A stretch of 64,000 nt of DNA from CAZMPJ01 sp964568455 (GTDB taxonomy: Bacteria > Margulisbacteria > WOR-1 > O2-12-FULL-45-9): NCBI GenBank assembly GCA_964568455.1, contig CAZMPJ010000001.1, positions 1-64,000 on the forward strand. Reading direction: 5' to 3'. The notes beneath the pieces were generated by a model that was not told the origin of the DNA, made no database searches, and saw only the letters and a list, made by a program, of their open reading frames with translations. Position numbers and translations under genes: made by a program. Below are positions 32,746-41,638 of the stretch, in pieces (position 1 is the stretch's first letter; every line of letters starts with the position of its first letter).

Positions 32746-33441
32746 ATGAAAATATCATTGTTAATGCCGGTTTATAATGAAGAAAATATAATTGAGCGTA
32801 CTATTACTGATTACATAAGAGAGCTTAAGATGCTGGCGCTGACAGTGCAGTTTATTGTAATCGATGATGGAAGCACCGATAAAACCCCTGAAATTTTAGA
32901 CCGTTTAACCTCAAAATTTAATATTCATGTTATTCACAAGAAAAAAAATGAAGGCTGCGGCATGGCTTTGCGTACGGGATTAGTTGATGCTTATGGGGAT
33001 TGGATTATTCAGGCTGATTCAGATTATCAGTATGATCCCAATGATTTTGATAAGCTGATAAAATACGCTTATGATTATTCTGCGGTAGATATGGTAATTG
33101 GTTGCCGTAAAAGCCGCAAGGCTTCTTTTTTAAGAAAACTGATCAGCTTTATGTTGCGCCTGCTGATAATAATAATGTTTGGTATGAATTTTAAAGATGT
33201 AAACTCTTCTTTTCGCTTGGTTCGAAAGAAGGTTTTTATGGAAAGCTTGCGCTATATCCCGTTTGATTTTTATTCTTTTAATGTTGCGGCTGCTATTGCT
33301 GCCAAAAAGTTAAAATACAATATTGTGGAAATTCCGGTTAAGCATATTTATCGGGTTGAAGGAGAGAGCAAGATAAGGGTCGCGTCCAAGGCTTGGCTTA
33401 CTTTTCGGCAGTTGTTTAAATTGAGCGCTAATTTATATTAA
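32746..33441 (+). CDS. GT2 family glycosyltransferase (dolichyl-phosphate mannosyltransferase-like)
   Basis: 231 aa, GT-A fold: MKISLLMPVYNEENIIERTI, VIDDGSTDKTPE, the metal-binding QADSDYQYDPND, and a C-terminal IPVKHIYRVEGESKI. It resembles polyprenyl-phosphate sugar transferases without C-terminal membrane domains. Hydrophobic residues 130-148 could give membrane contact. Starts 2 nt after the pilin gene and precedes a response regulator by 11 nt. Product may be lipid-linked sugar for glycan or protein glycosylation. Confidence 0.8.
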   Translation: MKISLLMPVYNEENIIERTITDYIRELKMLALTVQFIVIDDGSTDKTPEILDRLTSKFNIHVIHKKKNEGCGMALRTGLVDAYGDWIIQADSDYQYDPNDFDKLIKYAYDYSAVDMVIGCRKSRKASFLRKLISFMLRLLIIIMFGMNFKDVNSSFRLVRKKVFMESLRYIPFDFYSFNVAAAIAAKKLKYNIVEIPVKHIYRVEGESKIRVASKAWLTFRQLFKLSANLY

Positions 33442-33452
33442 AGAGGATACAT

Positions 33453-33827
33453 ATGTCATCGAAAAAGAGGATTCTGGTGATTGAAGACGCAAAAGATGTG
33501 GCGAGCTTGATTGAAAAAAGACTAGAGCGAGAAGGATATATAATTGACTTGGCTGTTGATGGTAAATCGGGATTAGAAAAAGCAAAAAAAACAAAGCCTG
33601 ACTTAATTGTTTTAGATTTGATACTTCCTGTAGTAGATGGCTATAAAATATGCGAAGATCTTAAAACAGATGACGAGTATAAAAATATTCGTATAATTAT
33701 GCTTACCTGCCGAGATAGCAAAATAGAAGAAAATGCTGGATATGCTTCTGGGGCGGATGATTACTTAAGAAAACCTTATCAACCTGAAGAGTTGCTGGGA
33801 AAGATCAAGAAACTATTAGAATGTTAA
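33453..33827 (+). CDS. Single-domain response regulator
   Basis: 124-aa CheY-like receiver. Acidic pair E11-D12, phospho-acceptor D55 in IVLDLILPVVDG, Thr in MLTCRDS and Lys in YLRKPYQPEEL. No output domain, so it signals by protein contact. It lies directly before a PAS-rich histidine kinase, its likely partner. An AAAGAGG ribosome-binding site precedes the ATG. Confidence 0.9.
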   Translation: MSSKKRILVIEDAKDVASLIEKRLEREGYIIDLAVDGKSGLEKAKKTKPDLIVLDLILPVVDGYKICEDLKTDDEYKNIRIIMLTCRDSKIEENAGYASGADDYLRKPYQPEELLGKIKKLLEC

Positions 33828-33848
33828 AGGAATAAAGGAGAAGAGCCG

Positions 33849-36071
33849 GTGAGTATTTTTCTGATAAGCTTGGCAATAATATTTTTTATTTTTTCATTAC
33901 TTATTCTTCGAAGAATATTTTTTATTCCTAAGGCAAAGAAGTTTACTTTATTATGGTTAATTCTTTCGGTTTTAGTTTTATTTTTTATTGTAAATTACGC
34001 TATTTATTTAAAATCTTTAATTGTCGGTACTCATTTGTTTGACTTGGATGTAGTGTTTTCTCGTTTGTTGTTTTTTGGATCTGTTTTTGTATTAATATCA
34101 ATAGGCATATTTCACTATGTAGTTGAAAAATACGAAGCAAGCGAGAAGCCTCTTCAAGAAATTGCAATTGAACACGAAAAAGAAAAAGAGCTTTTAAGGC
34201 GCCTTGATATTTCTGAGAAAACCTATAGGCGGCTTTTTGAGTCGACCCGGGATGGGTTACTAATATTAGATGCGCAAAATGGGCAGATAATAGATGTGAA
34301 TCCATCTTTACTTGCAAAATCAGGATATTCTTATGGCGAGTTAATAAATAAGCTTGTTTGGGAAATAGATTTTTTAGAAAATATTCTGGCAAACAAAAAA
34401 GCTTTTGAACAATTAAAAAATAAAGGTTATGTCTGTTGTGAAGATTTATCATTTAAAACAAAAGCAGGAAAGGAACTTAGTGTAGAATTCACAAGCAATG
34501 TTTATGGTGTTGATCACAAAAAAGTAGTTCAATGTAGTATTCGTGACATCTCCGAGCGCAAAAAAACGAAAAAGTTAGTTATTCAAGAAAGAGATCTGTC
34601 ACAAAGATATCTTGATGTTGCCAATATAATGCTAATTGTTATTGGGGTGGATGAAAAAGTATCTTTAATTAATAAAAAAGGTTGTCAGATATTGGGTTAC
34701 GAAGAGAATGAAATTATTGGCAAAAACTGGTTTGATACTTTTGTTCCTGAAAGGTTAAGAAAAGAAATAAGAATTGTTTCCAACAAAATACTTGCGGGGG
34801 AGCTTGCACCAGTTGAATATTATGAGAATCAAATTGTTGCAAAAAACGGAAAAGAAAAGTTGATTGCATGGCACAATGTGGATCTAAGAGATGCTTCGGG
34901 GAAAATTACAGCACATTTGAGTTCTGGAGAAGATATTACTGAGCAAAAACGAACAGAAGAAACGCTTCTTTTGTCCGAAGAAAAATACCGCCTAATTTTT
35001 GAGGCTTCGAATGATATTTTGGTCTATATAGATAATAATGGCAAAGTTATTGATTTTAATTATAGGGCAACTGTTTTAACTGGTCACAAAAAAGAGGATC
35101 TTGTTGGTAAAAACCTTGGAATGCTTTCTCATGTTTTTACGGCCAAAAGTCTAGCCTTAATGTTGGCAAACTTTGTTAAAAGAAAAATGGGTATTAATAT
35201 TCCTCCTTACGAAGTAGAGGCGAAAACTGTTGCTGGTAAAAAGATGCTCTTTGAGATTGATGCGGTTGCGATAAAAAATGCCCAAGGAAAGCGTTTGGGA
35301 GAAGTTGCTATTTTACATGATATTACAAATAGAAGACAGGATGAAGAAAATCGTGCCAAAAGAAACAAGGAGCTTGAAGAGCTAGTCCAATTAAAAAGTG
35401 ATTTTACTTCAATGGTATCGCATGAATTGCGTACCCCTCTTACTGCGATTATAGAAGGAATTAATATTGTATTTGAAGGAGAAGCAGGAGAAATAAATAC
35501 AGAACAAAAAGAGTTTTTAGAAATCGCAAAAAGAAATCTAAATCGTTTGAGCCGTTTAATTAATGATGTTCTTGATTTTTCGAAATTGGAACAAAAGAAA
35601 ATAGTATTTGATTTTAAAAAGAGAAATTTGATTGAAATTATAGATCAAGTAATAGAGGTGGAAGAAAAAATAATTCAAAAGAAAGGCTTATATCTTAAAA
35701 AACAATATGCTAAAAATATTCCTAATATAAAGATTGATGGGGATCGAATATCCCAAGTAATGTTAAATCTTTTAAATAATGCTTATAAGTTTACCGAGGA
35801 GGGTGGCGTGAGTGTTTTTGCAGAAAAAGACTCTAGAGGCAAAATTATAAAAATAATGATTGATAATACGGGTATGAAAATTAGGGAAGATATTGTCCCT
35901 GATTTATTTAAAAAATACTCTAGCTTTGGTAAAGATAAGAATAGAAAAATAGGCGGAACAGGTTTAGGCTTGGCAATTTCCAAGGAAATAATTGAGGCGC
36001 ATGGTGGAGAGATATGGTATGAGCCAATGAGTAAGGGAAACAGGTTTTGCTTTACCTTACCCATAGAATAA
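33849..36071 (+). CDS. Membrane PAS-domain sensor histidine kinase
   Basis: 740 aa. Three N-terminal membrane helices (about 1-21, 31-57, 72-95), then three PAS domains (about 120-235, 245-365, 375-495) with PAC-like ends (DISERKK, DITEQKR, DITNRRQ). HisKA follows with phospho-acceptor His about 525 in SHELRTP. The HATPase has N-box NLLNNAYKFT, G1 DNTGMKI (second Gly replaced) and G2 GGTGLGLAIS. Starts at GTG after AAGGAG. It should pair with the receivers on either side; three PAS domains suggest redox or ligand sensing. Confidence 0.9.
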   Translation: MSIFLISLAIIFFIFSLLILRRIFFIPKAKKFTLLWLILSVLVLFFIVNYAIYLKSLIVGTHLFDLDVVFSRLLFFGSVFVLISIGIFHYVVEKYEASEKPLQEIAIEHEKEKELLRRLDISEKTYRRLFESTRDGLLILDAQNGQIIDVNPSLLAKSGYSYGELINKLVWEIDFLENILANKKAFEQLKNKGYVCCEDLSFKTKAGKELSVEFTSNVYGVDHKKVVQCSIRDISERKKTKKLVIQERDLSQRYLDVANIMLIVIGVDEKVSLINKKGCQILGYEENEIIGKNWFDTFVPERLRKEIRIVSNKILAGELAPVEYYENQIVAKNGKEKLIAWHNVDLRDASGKITAHLSSGEDITEQKRTEETLLLSEEKYRLIFEASNDILVYIDNNGKVIDFNYRATVLTGHKKEDLVGKNLGMLSHVFTAKSLALMLANFVKRKMGINIPPYEVEAKTVAGKKMLFEIDAVAIKNAQGKRLGEVAILHDITNRRQDEENRAKRNKELEELVQLKSDFTSMVSHELRTPLTAIIEGINIVFEGEAGEINTEQKEFLEIAKRNLNRLSRLINDVLDFSKLEQKKIVFDFKKRNLIEIIDQVIEVEEKIIQKKGLYLKKQYAKNIPNIKIDGDRISQVMLNLLNNAYKFTEEGGVSVFAEKDSRGKIIKIMIDNTGMKIREDIVPDLFKKYSSFGKDKNRKIGGTGLGLAISKEIIEAHGGEIWYEPMSKGNRFCFTLPIE

Positions 36072-36075
36072 AGAT

Positions 36076-36894
36076 ATGATGAAAAAAAGGATTTTAATAA
36101 TAGAAGATGAAGCGGATATTTTAAAATTGATTGCCTTTCGTTTAAGAAAAGCAGGGTATGAAGTATTTGAAGCGATGGATGGTTCTTTGGGCATGAACTG
36201 GCGGGTTTATAATCAAAGTAATTCAAATGATTTTGCTCAACAGTTAACTACCGGGGTACTTACTTCTGGGGTTACCAGCTTAGGTTTGTATGCCCAGATT
36301 TTAAGCGGAAACACCGAAGCTTATCTTTCTGGCTTAGAAAAGGTTATTGGTTATGATTTAGTTGCTTCTCCCTGGATTACTGCTTTAAACCATAAAGAAG
36401 CAGAAATCTTAATCGGCTCAAAATATGGTTACCTTACTTTGCTTACTACTACTACCGGGACTTTGCAGCAGGTTAATTATTTAGCAGTAGGTACCAAATT
36501 AAAATTTACTCCTCATATTAGTGATGATGGTTATATTAGAATGACGATTTATCCTTCTGTCAGCGAAGGGCAGGTGAGTAATGGTTTGCCGCAGGAAAAT
36601 ACTACAGAAACTAAAAACGAAGTCTTAGTCAAAGACGGTCAAAGTATTGTTATTGGTGGATTAATGAAAAATTATACTACTCAAACCGAAATAGGCATTC
36701 CGCTTCTTTCTAGTATTCCTCTTTTGGGGACATTATTTAGAAGAACAGAGCTGGTTTCTGAAAAAAGAGAAATTATGGTGGTAATCACGCCGCATATTGT
36801 TACTCCTGCTTTTCTTGAAGCAATGTCAGTTAAGGCTAAAGATTTAAATGAGAGAAGACTGAAATGGAAAGAAGGAGCTAAACTAGTTCATTAG
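36076..36894 (+). CDS. Chimeric ORF: receiver N-terminus fused in frame to a secretin C-terminus
   Basis: 272 aa. Residues 1 to about 41 are the start of a response-regulator receiver (MKKRILIIEDEADILKLIAFRLRKAGYEVFEAMDG), cut before the phospho-acceptor Asp. From about residue 42 the sequence is the C-terminal secretin domain of PilQ/GspD: LGLYAQILSG, VASPWITALNHKEAEILIG, LKFTPHISDDGYIRMTIYPSVSEG, VLVKDGQSIVIGGLM, and SSIPLLGTLFRR. No signal peptide is present, so it cannot be exported as a secretin. It looks like a deletion fusing two genes, or an assembly join. The stop overlaps the convergent hydrolase by 12 bases. Confidence 0.85.
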   Translation: MMKKRILIIEDEADILKLIAFRLRKAGYEVFEAMDGSLGMNWRVYNQSNSNDFAQQLTTGVLTSGVTSLGLYAQILSGNTEAYLSGLEKVIGYDLVASPWITALNHKEAEILIGSKYGYLTLLTTTTGTLQQVNYLAVGTKLKFTPHISDDGYIRMTIYPSVSEGQVSNGLPQENTTETKNEVLVKDGQSIVIGGLMKNYTTQTEIGIPLLSSIPLLGTLFRRTELVSEKREIMVVITPHIVTPAFLEAMSVKAKDLNERRLKWKEGAKLVH

Positions 36895-37968
36895 TTTAGC
36901 GGTTACATCCATTATAGTTGCTTCATTCTCGATGGGGATGGGGCTAAACCCTTTGCCTGATGTTTGCACCAGTTTATTTAAGTCAATCACTCTTAAAGCA
37001 CCATCATTGTAAGAACGGTAATAAAGTTTTTGATTGGCTAAATCTTTCATTACCACCCATTGTGTTTGTTCTGAAACAGTTTGCCAAAGAGGTTCCTTAA
37101 TTACAATTAAACCATGTGGAATATCTACAGTATATAGCACATGGTTGGCAAGAGTAATGGCTTCTGAAACATTTTTTGGTTGAGGAGCTTTATTGGCAAA
37201 CAAAGCTACTCGCACAAAACGAGAGGGTGGGGTCCAATCTCCTGGGATTCCATGCCAGCCGTTGCCTGATCCAGTGGATTCGATTTCTATGGCTCCCAGT
37301 TTTTTAGGTTTATTATCATAATTGTCCAAATTAATATAATTTCTTAAATTATTTAGCTGCCAGTCAATTGAAGGGCGGTTGGTCATTACACCCAGCGGAT
37401 TATCAGAGATTGTTCTGTTTCCGTTTTCATCAAATTCAATTACTATACTGTTACCTTGAGCATCGTGTGCTGCGAGATGTAAACCTTGTACTGCGTGCAG
37501 CTTTTTTACATAAACGCCTATTATATTAATATCTTGAAGCGCTTGTTTTACTTCATCAACAGTGGCAAAGCTGCCCAGCAGCCAAACTCCCAGGTCATTA
37601 AGTGCAATAGATTTATCAGCTACATATTCCTGGTACTTGACCCCGCTAAAAAACAAAGCTTCCATTGCAAGGCCTTTTTCATTAATCCCATCCAGCATTA
37701 ATTCTTTTTCGCCAAAAGCATCAATACCCAAAAAAGCATATTTAGAAGTCCAACTAATGCCGTTGCCTTTTTTAGGTATAACGCTAGTGTGTGATTCTCC
37801 TTTTGGATAAAACCAAATGCGAGATTGAGTATCTATCGCTAATTCCATGGAGCGGCCAATAACAACGCTGCCGTCTTTAGCTTTTACAGTAAACTCGGTG
37901 CAGGCAAAGCTTGTGTGAACTAGAGACAGGATAAGGATTGAGGCGATAAGTGCAATTTTTGTTTTCAT
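36883..37968 (-). CDS. Secreted linear-amide C-N hydrolase, choloylglycine hydrolase (Ntn) family
   Basis: 361 aa. The signal peptide ends SFA with Cys23 immediately after, so signal cleavage itself would expose the Ntn nucleophile: CTEFTVKAKDGSVVIGRSMEL. Family residues follow: GRSMEL, DGINEKGLAMEAL, and MTNRPSIDWQLNNLRNY. Members hydrolyse bile-salt, penicillin V or N-acyl homoserine lactone amides; the natural substrate here is unknown. It overlaps the typA end by 4 bases (coupled). Confidence 0.85.
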   Translation of the reverse strand: MKTKIALIASILILSLVHTSFACTEFTVKAKDGSVVIGRSMELAIDTQSRIWFYPKGESHTSVIPKKGNGISWTSKYAFLGIDAFGEKELMLDGINEKGLAMEALFFSGVKYQEYVADKSIALNDLGVWLLGSFATVDEVKQALQDINIIGVYVKKLHAVQGLHLAAHDAQGNSIVIEFDENGNRTISDNPLGVMTNRPSIDWQLNNLRNYINLDNYDNKPKKLGAIEIESTGSGNGWHGIPGDWTPPSRFVRVALFANKAPQPKNVSEAITLANHVLYTVDIPHGLIVIKEPLWQTVSEQTQWVVMKDLANQKLYYRSYNDGALRVIDLNKLVQTSGKGFSPIPIENEATIMDVTAKLMN

Positions 37969-39767
37969 GATTTTTTGCTCCTTTTTCTTTTGTTCTCGTC
38001 CAGTTGTTTTTTGCGTAAGCGGATGCTTTTTGGAGTGATTTCCACTAATTCTTCGTCATCAATAAACTCCAAAGCCTGTTCCAAACTCAAAATTATTGGT
38101 GGGGTAAGCCGGATGGCTTCGTCTGCTCCTGAAGCGCGGATATTGGTTTGTTTCTTTTCTTTGCAGGGATTAACCATCATGTCCATGTTACGCGAGTTTT
38201 CTCCCACGACCATGCCTTCGTAAACATCGGTTCCTGGGCCAATAAATAAGCGGGCGCGGTCTTGTAAATTATTTAAGGCATAAGAAGCAGATTTGCCTTT
38301 TACTCCGGAAACCAGCACGCCATTTTGTCGTTTAGAAATTTCGCCTTTGTAACGTTCGTATTTATGAAAAGAATGGTTTAAGATGCCTTCGCCTTTGGTG
38401 TTCATAATAAATTCTGCTCTAAAGCCCAATAAGCCGCGGGTGGGCACTAGAAAAGTTAAAGTAGTGCTTTTATTTTTGCTGACCATATCCTGCATTTCGC
38501 CACGGCGCTTGCCCATCATTTCAATTACTGTTCCAGAATATTTATCTGGTACAGAGATCACGGCTTGCTCAATTGGTTCCATTTTTTCGTGATTAATAGT
38601 TTTAAAAATTACTTTAGGCTGTGCTACCTGCACTTCATAGTTTTCGCGCCGCATTTTTTCCAATAAAATAGAAAGATGCAGCTCTCCTCTGCCAGAAAGC
38701 TTAAAACCCTCTATACCATTTAAGATTTCAAGTTGTAGGCCAACGTCAGTTTGCAGTTCGCGTTCCAGCCTTGCTCTTAAATTGCGGCTGGTAACGTATT
38801 TACCTTCTTTGCCAGCAAAAGGCGAATCATTAACCAAGAGATCCATGGTCAAGGTTGGTTCATCTATTTTTAAAGGGGGGAGGGGTTTTGGATCTTGGGC
38901 CGAAGAAATAGTATCGCCAATCGTGATATCCGGGATGCCGGCGATTGCCACCAGGTCTCCGCAGTTAACTTCTTCAGCTTCTACTTGTTTTAGGCCTTCA
39001 AAAACAGAAAGCTTGGTGATTTTTGCCGGAACTACTTTTCCATCTGTTTTACAGACCACGATATTTGAATTTATTCCCAGCCGGCCGCTGCTGACTCGGC
39101 CAATGGCAATACGGCCAACATAATCATTGTAAGCCAGGTTGGTTGCTTGTACTTGAAGCGGTTTTTGGCTTAAATCCGGGTAGGGAGTAACATGTTTTAA
39201 GATAGTATCAAAAAGCGGTGTTAAATCTGTTCCTTCGTCATCAAGATTGTGCTTGGCAATGCCTTCGCGGGAGATGGTATAAATGATAGGGAAGTCCAGC
39301 TGATTGTCATCAGCGTCAAGTCTGACAAATAGATCGAAGACTTGGTCAATAACTTGTTCGGCCTGATGGCTTTTCTTATCTATTTTATTGATTACCACGA
39401 TGGGCCGCAGTCCCAGCTTAAGCGATTTTGACAAAACAAATTTGGTTTGGGGCATAGGGCCTTCTTGGGCGTCAACTAAAAGCAGTACACTGTCTACCAT
39501 TTTTAAGACTCGTTCTACTTCAGAGCCAAAATCAGCGTGACCGGGAGTATCAACAATGTTTATCTTATAATCTTTGTAATGGATTGAGCAATTTTTAGAA
39601 AAAATAGTAATCCCGCGCTCTTGTTCCAGTTCATTAGAATCCATAACCAGGTCCTGGACTTCGTCGCGGTCGGTAAAAGCGCCGCCTTGACGCAAAAGAT
39701 GGTCGGTCAAGGTAGTTTTACCGTGATCTACGTGGGCAATAATAGCAATGTTAATGATTTTTTTCAT
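37965..39767 (-). CDS. typA: Ribosome-associated GTPase TypA/BipA
   Basis: 600 aa, full length. G1 AHVDHGKTTL, the RGITIFSKNCS switch I, DTPGHADFG, NKIDKK, then domains II, III, V and the TypA-specific C-terminal domain ending in a basic tail. It binds ribosomes and aids assembly, particularly under stress or cold. TGC-TATAAT lies upstream on the minus strand; the leader is short with no Shine-Dalgarno. The divergent RRM gene upstream is also cold/RNA related. Confidence 0.95.
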   Translation of the reverse strand: MKKIINIAIIAHVDHGKTTLTDHLLRQGGAFTDRDEVQDLVMDSNELEQERGITIFSKNCSIHYKDYKINIVDTPGHADFGSEVERVLKMVDSVLLLVDAQEGPMPQTKFVLSKSLKLGLRPIVVINKIDKKSHQAEQVIDQVFDLFVRLDADDNQLDFPIIYTISREGIAKHNLDDEGTDLTPLFDTILKHVTPYPDLSQKPLQVQATNLAYNDYVGRIAIGRVSSGRLGINSNIVVCKTDGKVVPAKITKLSVFEGLKQVEAEEVNCGDLVAIAGIPDITIGDTISSAQDPKPLPPLKIDEPTLTMDLLVNDSPFAGKEGKYVTSRNLRARLERELQTDVGLQLEILNGIEGFKLSGRGELHLSILLEKMRRENYEVQVAQPKVIFKTINHEKMEPIEQAVISVPDKYSGTVIEMMGKRRGEMQDMVSKNKSTTLTFLVPTRGLLGFRAEFIMNTKGEGILNHSFHKYERYKGEISKRQNGVLVSGVKGKSASYALNNLQDRARLFIGPGTDVYEGMVVGENSRNMDMMVNPCKEKKQTNIRASGADEAIRLTPPIILSLEQALEFIDDEELVEITPKSIRLRKKQLDENKRKRSKKS

Positions 39768-39790
39768 GGGATTTAAAAGAAGCAGGCTTC

Positions 39791-39799
39791 ATTATAGCA
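39791..39799 (-). promoter_or_regulatory. Extended -10 promoter of typA
   Basis: Minus-strand TGC-TATAAT, 23 nt before the ATG. Confidence 0.5.
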
Positions 39800-39826
39800 T
39801 AATATGAGAAATAAGGAAAAAACCCC

Positions 39827-39856
39827 TAGACAGGATTGTGCTCAGCATGGTATAAT
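39827..39856 (+). promoter_or_regulatory. Promoter of the RRM gene, with ~120-nt 5' leader
   Basis: TAGACA (39827-39832), an 18-nt spacer and TGG-TATAAT (39851-39856). Transcription would start near 39863, leaving a leader of about 124 nt before ATG 39987, the longest leader seen in this window. Confidence 0.55.
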
Positions 39857-39986
39857 ATGTCTGGAGTGAAAAGTCGAAATTAATGGACAAGGATTTTAAG
39901 ACGCTGTATTTTAATCGTGTTAGGACCTCATGTTAGGCCTCACATTCTATTAATCACAGGAAATTAATTTAAAGGAGATATATCAT

Positions 39987-40283
39987 ATGAAAAGTTTATT
40001 TGTAGGAAATTTACCATGGACTGTTAGCAACGCCGATTTAGAAGCAAAATTTGCTGAATTCGGTACTGTTTTATCAGCTCGTGTAATTTCTGATAATATG
40101 ACTGGCCGGTCCAAAGGATTTGGTTTTGTTGACATGGAAGATGCTGACGCACCTAAAGCTATAGCTGCAATGAGTGGTTATAAATGGGGCGAACGTGAAA
40201 TCACATGTAACGAAGCTAGACCTAGGACTGAAAGACCTGGCGGACGAAGTGGCGGAAAATTCGAACGCAGAGACAGGTTCTAA
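39987..40283 (+). CDS. RRM-type RNA-binding protein
   Basis: 98 aa: one RNA recognition motif with RNP2 LFVGNL (residues 4-9) and RNP1 KGFGFVDM (about 45-52), followed by an Arg/Gly-rich tail. This is the small glycine-rich RRM type common in cyanobacteria and several other phyla, often cold-induced. AAGGAGA ribosome-binding site. Long leader upstream and intrinsic terminator downstream, so it is a single-gene transcript with possible leader-based regulation. Confidence 0.93.
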   Translation: MKSLFVGNLPWTVSNADLEAKFAEFGTVLSARVISDNMTGRSKGFGFVDMEDADAPKAIAAMSGYKWGEREITCNEARPRTERPGGRSGGKFERRDRF

Positions 40284-40308
40284 GTCTTAAGTTGTAATTA
40301 AAAATTAA

Positions 40309-40344
40309 GGCCCTTGTTACGTAAAGTAACTGGGGTCTTTTTTT
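40309..40344 (+). terminator. Intrinsic terminator after the RRM gene
   Basis: Imperfect stem GGCCC-TTGTTAC / GTAAC-TGGGGTC (GTAA loop region, some G-T pairs) followed by a run of T. Confidence 0.7.
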
Positions 40345-40363
40345 ATGCCCAAACTGTGGGCTG

Positions 40364-40372
40364 TGTTATAAT
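40364..40372 (+). promoter_or_regulatory. Extended -10 promoter of the nuclease gene at 40379
   Basis: TGT-TATAAT ends 6 nt before the ATG; leaderless start. Confidence 0.6.
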
Positions 40373-40378
40373 ACTTTT

Positions 40379-41125
40379 ATGTCAAAGTATTATAATGCCC
40401 AAAGAACCAGAAATCTCTACGATCCAACCAGCACCACTCCTTTTAAACTTAGCCGCAGCAAAATTGATTTGTTTCTCTCGTGTCCCCACTGTTTTTATTT
40501 AGATCGCAAGCTTGGCGTAGGCCGACCACCTGGTTTTCCCTTTGCCTTAAACAGCGCAGTTGATACTTTGCTTAAACGGGAGTTTGATCTCTGTCGCAAA
40601 AAAGGGATAAAACATCCTTTAATTGAAAAATATAAGGTTGATGCCCGGCCAGTGCCGCATGATGATCTGGATAAATGGCGCCACAATTTTACTGGGATCC
40701 AATTTTTACACAAGCCAACTAATTTACTAATTTTTGGGGCAATCGATGATCTGTGGCAAAATTCAGATCAAGAATATATTGTAGTGGATTATAAGGCGAC
40801 GGCTACTGCAGGAGAGATTACTGAACTTAATAAAGATTGGCATGATGGCTATAAGCGGCAGATGGAAGTTTACCAATGGCTGCTGCGGCAAAATAATTTA
40901 AAAGTTTCTGATACTGGTTATTTTGTCTACTGCAATGGCCGCGCTGACCGCAAAAAATTTAATGCTAAACTAGAATTTGATATTACGCTTATTCCTTATA
41001 CTGGCAAAGATAATTGGGTTGAGCCAACCATTGTTGAAATTTATAACTGTTTGCAAGGTGATTCTATTCCAGAATCCAGTCCTGATTGCGATTATTGTGC
41101 TTATCGTAAGGCGGCACAAATTTAA
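40379..41125 (+). CDS. PD-(D/E)XK nuclease with Cys cluster (Cas4/AddB-like)
   Basis: 248 aa. The N-terminal SKIDLFLSCPHCFYLDRKLGV and C-terminal PDCDYCAYRKA would together bring four Cys, as in the Fe-S nucleases Cas4 and AddB. The catalytic part has FGAIDDLW (metal Asp) and IVVDYKAT (D-x-K). It resembles the PDDEXK_1 superfamily. No cas genes or helicase are near, so a general DNA-repair role is likelier than adaptation. Leaderless start. Confidence 0.8.
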   Translation: MSKYYNAQRTRNLYDPTSTTPFKLSRSKIDLFLSCPHCFYLDRKLGVGRPPGFPFALNSAVDTLLKREFDLCRKKGIKHPLIEKYKVDARPVPHDDLDKWRHNFTGIQFLHKPTNLLIFGAIDDLWQNSDQEYIVVDYKATATAGEITELNKDWHDGYKRQMEVYQWLLRQNNLKVSDTGYFVYCNGRADRKKFNAKLEFDITLIPYTGKDNWVEPTIVEIYNCLQGDSIPESSPDCDYCAYRKAAQI

Positions 41126-41142
41126 GCGCTATTCCGTTTAAG

Positions 41143-41151
41143 TGTTATAAT
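41143..41151 (+). promoter_or_regulatory. Extended -10 promoter of the gene at 41160
   Basis: TGT-TATAAT, 8 nt before the ATG. Confidence 0.6.
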
Positions 41152-41159
41152 TATATTAT

Positions 41160-41576
41160 ATGAAAGATAAAAAATGTTTTAATTGTGTTCAGAAAAAAAG
41201 CTGCAGCGATTCTTTTGTTGCTTGGATGTTTTTTGTTATTGGGCTGATAGCGACTGTGGCGGTGCGGATTGTAACGGTTTTAATAGGGATTAACCTTCTT
41301 TATGGGAAAATTGCCTGGTATATTGGGGTGGGTGGTTTTTTAGTGTTTTTTATGTATAAATTTAGCCTTAATCGTTCAACGGCAAACATTATTGATAAAG
41401 AAAACCTTATTGGCTTAGCTAATGAGCGAAAAAATTTTTCCGAAGAGCAGTACAATTTGATTGCTGCCATTTTATGTAATCTTAGATCGGAAAAAGAGAG
41501 AATAAATTATTTTTTTATCTTTGCTATATCAGCCGTTGCCTTACTAGTTGCTATGTATTTTGATTTTTTAAAATAA
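41160..41576 (+). CDS. Hypothetical membrane protein, 138 aa
   Basis: No family recognised. A Cys-containing N-terminus (CFNCVQKKSC) precedes two or three membrane helices (about 20-45, 50-65, 115-135), with a soluble loop between. The N-terminal cysteines may bind metal. Single gene with its own extended -10 promoter. Confidence 0.6.
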   Translation: MKDKKCFNCVQKKSCSDSFVAWMFFVIGLIATVAVRIVTVLIGINLLYGKIAWYIGVGGFLVFFMYKFSLNRSTANIIDKENLIGLANERKNFSEEQYNLIAAILCNLRSEKERINYFFIFAISAVALLVAMYFDFLK

Positions 41577-41597
41577 TCTGATATTGGTTGTTTTGTC

Positions 41598-41606
41598 TGT
41601 TACAAT
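41598..41606 (+). promoter_or_regulatory. Extended -10 promoter of the CDF gene
   Basis: TGT-TACAAT, about 32 nt before ATG 41639, with a weak AAAGGTGG in the leader. Confidence 0.45.
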
Positions 41607-41638
41607 GATTGCGCTTATCGAAAGGTGGCAGGGAATAA

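Noticed and set aside
34000..34452. 150-codon minus-strand ORF inside the histidine kinase
   Set aside because: Antisense shadow of a well-supported kinase gene; low-complexity Leu/His/Phe composition and no start signals.
40379..41125. Cas4-like nuclease as sign of a CRISPR system
   Set aside because: No repeat-spacer array or other cas genes anywhere in the window; the fold is widespread in DNA repair.
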